Assembly: GCA_910579775.1 (NCBI GenBank)
Contig: CAJTUE010000005.1
Span: 62,001 to 126,000 of the forward strand
From: an uncultured Oscillospiraceae bacterium
Lineage (GTDB): Bacteria; Bacillota; Clostridia; Oscillospirales; Oscillospiraceae
Length of the DNA stretch: 64,000 nucleotides
Direction: 5' to 3'
Below the pieces are notes generated by a model. It saw only the letters and a list, made by a program, of their open reading frames with translations. It ran no database searches and was not told the origin of the DNA. Position 1 is the stretch's first letter; each line of letters opens with the position of its first letter. The position numbers and the translations under genes are program-made. Below are positions 16,319 to 23,042 of this stretch, one piece after another.

Positions 16319-17035
16319 ATGAAAACAGCGCTTATCACCGGCGGGGCCGGGGCCATCGGCTCCGCCGTCTGCCGCTGTCTGGCCCGGGATGGGGTGCGGG
16401 TGGCTGTGGGATATCGCGCCAACGAGGACCACGCCCGCCGCTTGGCGGAGGAACTGGGCGGTCTGGCGGTCTACTGCGACGTGACCGACCCCCAAAGCGC
16501 CCAACAGGCGGTTGACAATGTGTTGGAGAAATTTTGTCAACTTGACATTTTGGTGTGCAATGCCGGGGTGTCTTGGCGGGGCCTCCTGCAGGACATGACC
16601 TGGGAGGACTGGCGCGGGGTGATGGCGGTGGACCTGGACGGGGTGTTTTATTGCTGCCGTGCCGCTCTGCCAGCCATGATCTCCCGCAAAACGGGGCAAA
16701 TCATTACCATTTCCTCCATGTGGGGGGAGGTGGGCGCCTCCTGCGAGGTGGCCTACTCCGCCGCCAAGGCTGGGGTCATTGGCTTGACCCGCGCGTTGGC
16801 CAAGGAGGTGGGACCCTCGGGGGTGCGGGTGAACTGCATTTCCCCCGGCGTCATCGAGAGCAAAATGAACGAAAGCCTAGAGCCGCAAGACCTGAAGGCC
16901 CTTTCGGAGGACACTCCCCTGGGGCGGATCGGCGCGCCTGCGGAGGTGGCCGAGGCGGTGGCCTTCCTCGCCTCGGACGCCGCCTCCTTCATCACCGGGC
17001 AGGTGCTGGGGGTCAACGGCGGGTTCATAGTTTAG
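16319..17035 (+). CDS. Short-chain dehydrogenase/reductase, FabG-like
   Basis: A 238-residue SDR oxidoreductase. The cofactor site TGGAGAIGSAV, the NAG motif (LVCNAGVSW) and the catalytic Ser-Tyr-Lys set (ITISSMWGEVG ... YSAAKAG) are all present, and the end (ITGQVLGVNGGF) is typical of 3-oxoacyl-ACP reductase. A lone position away from fatty acid genes means another substrate is possible, so no symbol is given. Start chosen at the ATG after AGGGAGG; a TATAAT at 16282-16287 is the likely -10. Confidence 0.85.
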   Translation: MKTALITGGAGAIGSAVCRCLARDGVRVAVGYRANEDHARRLAEELGGLAVYCDVTDPQSAQQAVDNVLEKFCQLDILVCNAGVSWRGLLQDMTWEDWRGVMAVDLDGVFYCCRAALPAMISRKTGQIITISSMWGEVGASCEVAYSAAKAGVIGLTRALAKEVGPSGVRVNCISPGVIESKMNESLEPQDLKALSEDTPLGRIGAPAEVAEAVAFLASDAASFITGQVLGVNGGFIV

Positions 17036-17090
17036 TCATATTTCATAAGAAACGGGCCGTTTCCGACGCCTCCTTTTGTCAGATTTGAGG

Positions 17091-17125
17091 TTGACAATTC
17101 TCTGTCTAACGGCTATAATTGTCAA
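17091..17125 (+). promoter_or_regulatory. livK promoter with overlapping dyad
   Basis: TTGACA (17091-17096), 17-bp spacer, TATAAT (17114-17119): a consensus promoter. The same DNA holds a perfect 9-bp inverted repeat, TTGACAATT (17091-17099) and AATTGTCAA (17117-17125), covering both promoter boxes. This could be an operator. Confidence 0.85.
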
Positions 17126-17149
17126 CAACCTTAAAGGAGGTTGAATGAA

Positions 17150-18403
17150 ATGAAGAAAACTCTTGCTCTGCTTTTGGCCGTCTGCATGATGGCCGCCATG
17201 CTGGCCGGCTGTGCCGGGGGGGATGATGCTGATCCCACCAAGCCCGCCGACCCTACTGATGCTGTTGTTGACAATACCACTGATCCTACCGTTGCCCCTG
17301 CCGAAAACGCCATTAAGATCGGCGGCGTCGGCCCTCTGACCGGCGGCGCGGCCATCTACGGCAATGCCGCCGCCAACGGCGCGAAGATCGCCGCTGAGGA
17401 GATCAACGCCCTGGGCGGTCTGCAGCTGGACCTTAACTATCAGGACGACGCTCACGACGCGGAGAAGTCCGTCAACGCCTACAACACCCTGAAGGGCTGG
17501 GGCATGCAGGTGTTCCTGGGCAGCGTCACCTCCACCCCCGGCGTCGCCACCTCTCAGGAGGCCAACAACGACCACATCTTCTACCTGACCCCCTCCGCCT
17601 CCTCCACCGACGTGCTGGGCGGTGTGGCCAACCCCCTGACGGGCACCGTGGACATCGCCCGCAAGGACAACGTGTTCCAGATGTGCTTCGTGGACCCCAA
17701 CCAGGGGGCCGCTTCTGCCCAGTACATTGCCGACCAGACCCTGGGCACCAAGATCGCCGTTATTTATAAGAACGACGACGTTTACTCCACCGGTGTTTAC
17801 CAGAGCTTTGACGCCAAGGCCAAGGAGCTGGGCCTGAACGTGGTGAGCGTTACCACCTTTACCGAGGACACCAAGACCGACTTCTCCGTCCAGTTGGGCG
17901 ACGCCCAGTCCAAGGGCGCCGACCTGGTGTTCCTGCCCATGTACTATGACGCCGCCGCTCTCATCTTTACCCAGGCCAACGCCATGGGCTATGCCCCCAA
18001 GTGGTTTGGCATCGACGGTATGGACGGCATTCTGGGCGTGGAGGGCTTTGATACCTCCCTGGCCGAGGGCGTTATGCTTCTGACCCCCTTCAACGCCGAC
18101 GCCGAGGACGAGGCTACCCAGTCCTTCGTGGCGAAGTATAAGGCCGCTTACGGCGAGGTCCCCAACCAGTTTGCCGCCGACGCCTATGACTGCGTCTACG
18201 CTATTTACGCCGCCCTTACCAACGCTGGCGTCACCGCCGACATGAGCGTCGGAGACATCTGCGACGCGCTGATCGCTCAGTTTACCTCCATGACCTTCGA
18301 CGGCCTTACCGGCGAGGGCATGACCTGGGCCGCCGACGGCGCGGTCACCAAGTCCCCCAAGGGCATGGTCATCCAGAACGGCGCTTATGTGGGAATGGAT
18401 TAA
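17150..18403 (+). CDS. livK: Branched-chain amino acid ABC transporter, substrate-binding lipoprotein
   Basis: A 417-residue lipoprotein with the lipobox LAGC near residue 22 and an Asp/Pro/Thr-rich linker to about residue 50. The mature part is a periplasmic-binding-protein type I fold: IKIGGVGPLTGGAAIYG, then NALGGLQL, and a Ser-rich ligand region (LTPSASSTDV). It probably captures Leu/Ile/Val or a related amino acid outside the cell. AAGGAGG precedes the ATG. The gene is followed by a hairpin and repeat A before livH, which may keep the binding protein in excess over the membrane part, as is common for such operons. Confidence 0.92.
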   Translation: MKKTLALLLAVCMMAAMLAGCAGGDDADPTKPADPTDAVVDNTTDPTVAPAENAIKIGGVGPLTGGAAIYGNAAANGAKIAAEEINALGGLQLDLNYQDDAHDAEKSVNAYNTLKGWGMQVFLGSVTSTPGVATSQEANNDHIFYLTPSASSTDVLGGVANPLTGTVDIARKDNVFQMCFVDPNQGAASAQYIADQTLGTKIAVIYKNDDVYSTGVYQSFDAKAKELGLNVVSVTTFTEDTKTDFSVQLGDAQSKGADLVFLPMYYDAAALIFTQANAMGYAPKWFGIDGMDGILGVEGFDTSLAEGVMLLTPFNADAEDEATQSFVAKYKAAYGEVPNQFAADAYDCVYAIYAALTNAGVTADMSVGDICDALIAQFTSMTFDGLTGEGMTWAADGAVTKSPKGMVIQNGAYVGMD

Positions 18404-18424
18404 CCTTTTATAAAAGTTGGAACA

Positions 18425-18454
18425 CCAGCGGGCCGCAGATCGGCGGCCCGCTGA
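18425..18454 (+). terminator. Hairpin after livK, no T-run
   Basis: CAGCGGGCCGC pairs with GCGGCCCGCTG around a 6-7 base loop. Without a T-run it is more likely an mRNA-stabilising or partial termination hairpin than a full terminator. Confidence 0.6.
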
Positions 18455-18488
18455 TTTCCATTATGGACGTAAAATAATGCGTCCGGAG

Positions 18489-18585
18489 GGCACCCGCGAG
18501 AGCGGGGACGCGCCAGCAGGCGCGTAAATTTGAGGCCGTTAGGCCGAGAATTTGCGGCAGGCCGGGTTTGCCGGCCTGAGCAACA
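18489..18585. repeat. Hairpin repeat family A, copy 2
   Basis: The core 18509-18584 repeats 15539-15613 almost base for base (GCGCC-AGCA-GGCGC, then AAATTTGAGGCC...GGCCGAGAATTT). The upstream hairpin is CACCCGCgagaGCGGGG here but CCCACCgcaGGTGGG in copy 1, so pairing is kept while bases differ. The left inverted end of copy 1 is missing. Confidence 0.72.
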
Positions 18586-18611
18586 TAAAAGAAATGAGGT
18601 GTTGACTCAAC

Positions 18612-19496
18612 ATGGTGATCTTCCTGACCCGCCTGATCAACGGCATCAGCCTGGGCAGTGTCTACGCCATTATCGCCCTGGGCTACACCATGGTCTACGG
18701 CATCGCCAAGATGCTGAACTTTGCCCACGGCGACGTAATCATGGTTGGGGCCTATGTGTGCTTTTTTGCCATCTCCAGCTACCATCTGAACCCGGTGGTG
18801 GGGGTGCTGCTGGCGATGCTGGTGTGTACCGTTCTTGGCATGGTGATCGAGCGGCTGGCCTACAAGCCCCTGCGGCAGGCCCCCTCCCTGGCGGTGCTCA
18901 TCACCGCCATCGGCGTGAGCTATTTCCTGCAAAACGGGGCCCAGCTTCTTTGGGGCACCAATAACAAAATGTTCCCTGCCTTTTTAAAAGGGAACGCGCT
19001 TCAGCTGATGGACGGTCAGCTGAAGATCTCGGTGACCACGGTGGTCAACGTAGTGGTCTGTGTGGTGGTCATGCTGGCGCTGACCTGGTTCACCGGAAAA
19101 ACCAAGATGGGCAAGGCCATGCGGGCCTGCTCGGAGGATAAGGGCGCGGCCCAGCTCATGGGCATCAACGTGGACACCACCATCTCCATGACCTTTGCCA
19201 TCGGCTCCGCCCTGGCGGCGGTGGCGGGGGTGCTCTATATGTCCAGCTACCCCATCCTGGTGCCCACCACCGGATCTATGCCCGGCATCAAGGCCTTTAC
19301 CGCCGCCGTCTTCGGCGGCATCGGCTCCATTCCCGGCGCTCTGCTGGGCGGTCTGCTGCTGGGGATCATTGAGATCTTTGCCGGAGGCTATATCTCCACC
19401 CAGCTGCAAAACGCCATTGTCTTTGCGGTGCTTATCGTGGTACTGCTGGTGAAGCCTACCGGGCTGCTGGGCAAGCAGATCCGGGAAAAGGTTTAA
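18612..19496 (+). CDS. livH: Branched-chain amino acid ABC transporter permease
   Basis: A 294-residue inner-membrane protein with about eight membrane segments, matching LivH. The start (LINGISLGSVYAIIALGYTMVYGI) and the segment LNFAHGDVIMVGAY are hallmark LivH sequences; the cytoplasmic coupling motif region (GKAMRACSEDKGAAQLMGI) contacts the ATPases. It pairs with LivM to form the channel. It is separated from livK by the 208-bp region with a hairpin and repeat A, and from livM by only 12 bp. Confidence 0.95.
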   Translation: MVIFLTRLINGISLGSVYAIIALGYTMVYGIAKMLNFAHGDVIMVGAYVCFFAISSYHLNPVVGVLLAMLVCTVLGMVIERLAYKPLRQAPSLAVLITAIGVSYFLQNGAQLLWGTNNKMFPAFLKGNALQLMDGQLKISVTTVVNVVVCVVVMLALTWFTGKTKMGKAMRACSEDKGAAQLMGINVDTTISMTFAIGSALAAVAGVLYMSSYPILVPTTGSMPGIKAFTAAVFGGIGSIPGALLGGLLLGIIEIFAGGYISTQLQNAIVFAVLIVVLLVKPTGLLGKQIREKV

Positions 19497-19508
19497 GGGG
19501 GTGGCGAG

Positions 19509-20582
19509 ATGAACAAGCTGAAAAAGCTCTCCCCCGCCGTCCGCACCAATTACCTGACCTATCTGGGTGTCATTGCGGCCTTCGCCATTCTTCAGCCCCT
19601 GGCGATGAGGGGCAAGCTCTCCCCCACCCTCCAGGGCCAGCTGGTGCCCATCTGTGCCTATGTGGTCATGACCCTGTCCCTCAACCTCACGGTGGGCGTG
19701 CTGGGAGAGCTGTCCCTGGGCCACGCGGGCTTTATGAGCGTGGGCGCTTTTTCGGGGGCGGTGGCCGCCTCCGCCCTGCAAAATGCCATTCCCAACACAG
19801 GGCTGCGCTTGGCGGCCGCCATCCTCATCGGCGCGGTATTTGCCGGGGTGGTAGGCGTGCTCATCAGCGTTCCGGTCCTGCGCCTCAACGGCGACTATCT
19901 GGCCATCGTCACTCTGGCCTTTGGGCAGATCATCAAGTCCATTGTGGAAAACCTTTATATCGGCATCGACGCCAAGGGCCTCCACGGAGCCTTCTTGAAG
20001 CCTCTCACCAGCCTGGGAGAGGGTGGGCGCATGATCCTCAACGGCCCCATGGGCATTCCCAATATTACCAAGATCTCCACCTTCCTGGCGGGCTTTGTGC
20101 TCATCCTTGTCACCCTGGCGGTGATCTTTAATTTGGTCAACTCCCGGGCAGGGCGGGCCATTATGGCGATCCGGGACAACCGCATTGCCGCGGAGAGCGT
20201 GGGGCTCAACATCACCAAGTATAAGATGATGGCCTTTGTCACCTCCGCCGCCCTGGCGGGAGCCGCGGGTGCGCTGTTTGCGCTGGGCCAGCCTGCGATC
20301 GTGGCCTCCAAGTTTGACTTCAATACCTCCATTCTCATTTTGGTCTATGTGGTCCTGGGCGGGCAGGGCAAAATGTGGGGGTCCATCATTGCCGCCACCT
20401 TCCTCACCGTCCTGCCTGAGACGCCCGCCATGCGCGGCCTGGCCGATTACCGCATGCTGGTATACGCGGTGGTGCTGATTGTGGTAATGCTGGTCACCAA
20501 CAGCCCCGCCATCAAGAGCTTTTTCTCCCGCTTTAAGAAGGAACAGGAAAGCGAGACCACGAAAGGAGGGGAGCAGGCATGA
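19509..20582 (+). CDS. livM: Branched-chain amino acid ABC transporter permease
   Basis: A 357-residue inner-membrane permease, partner of LivH. Conserved LivM features are TLSLNLTVGVLGELSLGHAGFMSVGA in the first half (quoted here only as the SLGHAGF signature) and the coupling loop RAIMAIRDNRIAAESVGLN region. About nine hydrophobic segments are visible and a charged C-terminal tail (RFKKEQESE) ends the protein. Its stop overlaps the livG start by 4 bp (ATGA), so translation is coupled. Confidence 0.95.
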   Translation: MNKLKKLSPAVRTNYLTYLGVIAAFAILQPLAMRGKLSPTLQGQLVPICAYVVMTLSLNLTVGVLGELSLGHAGFMSVGAFSGAVAASALQNAIPNTGLRLAAAILIGAVFAGVVGVLISVPVLRLNGDYLAIVTLAFGQIIKSIVENLYIGIDAKGLHGAFLKPLTSLGEGGRMILNGPMGIPNITKISTFLAGFVLILVTLAVIFNLVNSRAGRAIMAIRDNRIAAESVGLNITKYKMMAFVTSAALAGAAGALFALGQPAIVASKFDFNTSILILVYVVLGGQGKMWGSIIAATFLTVLPETPAMRGLADYRMLVYAVVLIVVMLVTNSPAIKSFFSRFKKEQESETTKGGEQA

Positions 20583-21433
20583 GCGAGCGTCCAAAGCGTC
20601 CACCCACCAAGCTGGTCCCCGTTCCCAGCGTGAACAAGATACCCGAGCGAGACATCAACAAGGCCCCCATCCTGGAGTGCCAGCACCTGGGCATCGACTT
20701 CGGCGGCCTGACGGCGGTGAACGACTTCAACATGGCCATCGGGCGCACCGAGATCGCCGGGCTCATCGGACCCAACGGCGCAGGCAAGACCACCGTGTTT
20801 AACCTCCTGACCAAGGTCTACCAGCCCACCCGGGGCACCATCCTTCTGGACGGGGTGGACACCCACAACATGAGCACCGTCCAGGTGAACAAAGCGGGCA
20901 TCGCCCGCACCTTCCAGAACATCCGCCTCTTTTCCAACCTCTCGGTAGAGGACAACGTGAAGATCGGCCTCCATAACCAAGTAAAGTACGGCATGTTCCA
21001 GGGGATCCTGCGCATGCCCAAGTTCTGGAAGGAGGAAAAGCGCGCCCACGAAAGCGCCATGGAGCTCCTTCGCATCTTTGACATGGAGGACCTGGCCTCC
21101 CACCAGGCGGGCTCCCTTCCCTACGGGGCCCAGCGGCGGCTGGAGATCGTCCGCGCCCTGGCCACCAACCCCTCCCTCCTGCTGCTGGACGAGCCTGCGG
21201 CGGGCATGAACCCCTCCGAGACCGCCGACCTCATGGACAATATCGTGAAGATCCGCGATACATTCCACATTGCCGTACTGCTCATCGAGCATGATATGTC
21301 CCTGGTCATGGGCATCTGCGAGGGCATCTGCGTGCTTAACTTCGGCGAGATCATCGCCAAGGGCACCCCCGACGAGATCAAAAACGACCCCCAGGTCATT
21401 GAAGCCTACCTGGGCAAAAAGCGGGAGGTGTAA
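20579..21433 (+). CDS. livG: Branched-chain amino acid ABC transporter ATP-binding protein
   Basis: A 284-residue ABC ATPase. It has about 30 extra N-terminal residues rich in Lys and Pro before the domain begins (ILECQHLGIDFGG). Walker A is GPNGAGKTT, the signature region is LPYGAQRRLEI (in place of LSGGQ, as usual in LivG), and Walker B is LLLLDEPAAGMNP. The His switch sits in LIEHDMSLVM. It powers LivHM together with LivF, whose gene starts 4 bp after this stop. Confidence 0.95.
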   Translation: MSERPKRPPTKLVPVPSVNKIPERDINKAPILECQHLGIDFGGLTAVNDFNMAIGRTEIAGLIGPNGAGKTTVFNLLTKVYQPTRGTILLDGVDTHNMSTVQVNKAGIARTFQNIRLFSNLSVEDNVKIGLHNQVKYGMFQGILRMPKFWKEEKRAHESAMELLRIFDMEDLASHQAGSLPYGAQRRLEIVRALATNPSLLLLDEPAAGMNPSETADLMDNIVKIRDTFHIAVLLIEHDMSLVMGICEGICVLNFGEIIAKGTPDEIKNDPQVIEAYLGKKREV

Positions 21434-21437
21434 CGCT

Positions 21438-22142
21438 ATGCTGCTGACAGTTGACAACATGGACGTCTACTACGGAGCCATCCACGCCATCAAGGGTATC
21501 TCCTTCGAGGTGGCCGAGGGGGAGATCGTCACCCTCATCGGCGCCAACGGCGCGGGCAAGTCCACCACCCTGAAGACCGTCTCCGGCCTCCTGCGCTCCA
21601 AGACCGGCTCCATCGTGTTTGAGGACAAGGACATCTCCAACGTCCCGCCCCATAAGCTGGTGGCACAGGGGTTGGCCCACGTTCCCGAGGGCCGCCGGGT
21701 GTTTCTCCAGATGACGGTGGAGGAAAACCTGGAGATGGGAGCCTACACCCAGAAGAACGCCAACGTGGACGGCCACCTGGATAAGGTTTATGAGCTGTTC
21801 CCCCGCATGAAGGAACGCCGCCGCCAGATCGCCGGGACCCTCTCCGGCGGCGAGCAGCAGATGCTTGCCATGGGCCGCGCCCTGATGTCCGACCCTAAGC
21901 TCATGATGCTGGACGAGCCGTCCATGGGCCTCGCCCCCATTTTGGTGGACCAGATCTTTGACATCATCAAGGACCTCCACAAGGCGGGCACCACCATTTT
22001 GTTGGTGGAGCAGAACGCCCAGATGGCCCTCTCGGTGGCCGACCGGGGCTATGTGCTGGAGACGGGCAAGATCGTCAAGTCCGCCCCCGCCAAGGAGCTT
22101 TTGAACGACGCTTCCGTCAAGGCCGCCTACCTGGGCGGGTAA
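21438..22142 (+). CDS. livF: Branched-chain amino acid ABC transporter ATP-binding protein
   Basis: A 234-residue ABC ATPase, the second nucleotide-binding subunit of the importer. Walker A is GANGAGKST, the signature is LSGGEQQML, and Walker B is LMMLDEPSMGLAP, all typical of LivF. The longer upstream frame lies inside livG and is rejected in favour of the ATG at 21438. A strong terminator follows, ending the livKHMGF operon. Confidence 0.95.
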   Translation: MLLTVDNMDVYYGAIHAIKGISFEVAEGEIVTLIGANGAGKSTTLKTVSGLLRSKTGSIVFEDKDISNVPPHKLVAQGLAHVPEGRRVFLQMTVEENLEMGAYTQKNANVDGHLDKVYELFPRMKERRRQIAGTLSGGEQQMLAMGRALMSDPKLMMLDEPSMGLAPILVDQIFDIIKDLHKAGTTILLVEQNAQMALSVADRGYVLETGKIVKSAPAKELLNDASVKAAYLGG

Positions 22143-22159
22143 AGGGAAACCTAAACAAA

Positions 22160-22202
22160 AACACACCGTTATCTTCCGCGTGGAGAAAACGGTGTGTTTT
22201 GT
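22160..22202 (+). terminator. Terminator of the liv operon
   Basis: AACACACCGTT pairs with AACGGTGTGTT around a roughly 17-base loop, followed by TTGTT. The right arm overlaps the possible GTG start of the next small gene. Confidence 0.8.
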
Positions 22203-22394
22203 TATCCGAGGCTACGAGAACTGCGAGAAAGACATGAATTGACCCAAGTGACCATAGGTGAGCTGCTAAAGACAAGTCAACAGCAATATGGAAAATACGA
22301 AAAGGGCATACAGGAAATACCTGTCCATCATCTGATTACACTGGCGGATTTCTACGGTGTGACCACAGACTATATTCTTGGCCGCAATGTTTGA
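22194..22394 (+). CDS. Small XRE-family helix-turn-helix protein
   Basis: A 66-residue cro/C1-type DNA-binding protein. The pattern RLRELRERHELTQVTIGELLKTSQ, then QYGKYEKG and LITLADFYGVTTDYILGR, covers the five helices of the XRE domain and nothing else (longest quoted block is the helix 1-2 region in part). The only start that keeps helix 1 is a GTG inside the liv terminator stem, with a GGAG about 8 bases before it. That odd position means it may be a leftover gene lacking its own promoter, or that translation starts after termination read-through. Confidence 0.55.
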   Translation: MFCYPRLRELRERHELTQVTIGELLKTSQQQYGKYEKGIQEIPVHHLITLADFYGVTTDYILGRNV

Positions 22395-22418
22395 CATTCC
22401 GCTCCAAGGGCTGGTTTT

Positions 22419-22443
22419 GTAGGGGCGGGTTCCAAACCCGCCC
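22419..22443. repeat. Hairpin repeat family C, copy 2
   Basis: TGTAGGGGCGGGTT and AACCCGCCC form a hairpin almost identical to the one at 2303-2331. It lies between the HTH gene and hicB. Confidence 0.6.
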
Positions 22444-22471
22444 GGCACATGGTGATCCACACCATAATTCC

Positions 22472-22501
22472 TTGACACTTTCCCGGCAAATGGGGTATGA
22501 T
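22472..22501 (+). promoter_or_regulatory. hicBA promoter
   Basis: TTGACA (22472-22477) and TATGAT (22496-22501) with an 18-bp spacer, ending 17 bp before the hicB start. Confidence 0.75.
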
Positions 22502-22518
22502 AATAACGAGGTGATACT

Positions 22519-22737
22519 ATGGAACTGACCATTCGGGCGATTTGGGATGACGAGGCCAGAGTTTGGGTGGCAGAAAGCGACGATGTGCCCGGTCTGGTGT
22601 TGGAGTCCGGGTCTATGGACGCGCTGATCGAGCGGCTTCGCTATGCTGTGCCTGAGATGCTGGCGTTGAACGGAACGGAAAAGAGCCCCCTGCAAATGAG
22701 TATCGTTTCACAGCGTTTGGAAAAGGTGGCTATATAA
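22519..22737 (+). CDS. HicB-like antitoxin (DUF1902 type)
   Basis: A 72-residue protein with the partial RNase H-like fold of HicB antitoxins: IRAIWDDEARVWVAES, then DDVPGLVLESGSMDALIERL. The DUF1902 subgroup is the best fit. It lacks a clear C-terminal DNA-binding domain, so autoregulation may need another factor. The order antitoxin-toxin, with one base between hicB and the hicA remnant, is usual for this subgroup. Its partner toxin gene carries an in-frame stop, so this antitoxin may now be orphaned. Confidence 0.82.
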   Translation: MELTIRAIWDDEARVWVAESDDVPGLVLESGSMDALIERLRYAVPEMLALNGTEKSPLQMSIVSQRLEKVAI

Positions 22738-22738
22738 A

Positions 22739-22936
22739 ATGGCGGAATATGAAAAGGCGGTGCGAGAACTGCTGACTGCCGCCGGCTGTCATTTTGTGCG
22801 CCATGGCAAGGGCGACCATGACATCTGATACAGCCCTATCACCGCGCGCCACGTGACCGTGGACGGGAAGATCAAATCCCGCCACACCGCCAACGCGATC
22901 TTGAAGCAAAGCGGTATCGAAAAAAGATTTTCTTAA
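22739..22936 (+). pseudogene. HicA-like mRNA interferase toxin, interrupted by TGA
   Basis: The frame reads MAEYEKAVRELLTAAGCHFV, RHGKGDHDI, then a TGA at 22826-22828, then YSPITARHVTVDGKIKSRHT to a TAA at 22934-22936. This is the HicA double-stranded RNA-binding-like fold, with the catalytic His in the RHGKGDH stretch. HicA proteins usually have Trp where the TGA stands (HEIWYSP), so one TGG-to-TGA change explains it. Total 65 codons, of which 29 are translated before the stop. The rest of the frame is intact, so the lesion looks recent. Confidence 0.85.
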
Positions 22937-22937
22937 A

Positions 22938-22966
22938 AGAGACCGCCCCGGCGGTCTCTTTTTTGC
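22938..22966 (+). terminator. Rho-independent terminator of hicBA
   Basis: AGAGACCGCC-CC-GGCGGTCTCT followed by a T-run, directly after the hicA frame. Confidence 0.9.
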
Positions 22967-22986
22967 ACTAAAATCGTAGTCTTCGT

Positions 22987-23015
22987 TTGACATTCTGCCC
23001 CCCGCGTGCTATAAT
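22987..23015 (+). promoter_or_regulatory. thrS promoter
   Basis: TTGACA (22987-22992), 17 bp, TATAAT (23010-23015). The leader is only about 20 bases, too short for a T-box riboswitch. Confidence 0.85.
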
Positions 23016-23042
23016 TCCCCCGAACAAAAGGAGGTCGTTCCC

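Noticed and set aside
18984..20603. 539-codon open frame on the minus strand across livH and livM
   Set aside because: It lies fully opposite two well-supported genes; long opposite-strand frames are expected in GC-rich coding DNA, and the product is His/Gly/Gln-rich without any domain.
22739..22936. Selenocysteine or UGA-Trp recoding in hicA
   Set aside because: Other genes in the window use TGA as a normal stop (rel, dppD, dppF, pilus genes), no SECIS-like hairpin was noted next to the TGA, and HicA is not a known selenoprotein. A nonsense mutation is simpler.
22967..23042. T-box riboswitch before thrS
   Set aside because: The distance from promoter to start codon is too short and no T-box sequence is present.
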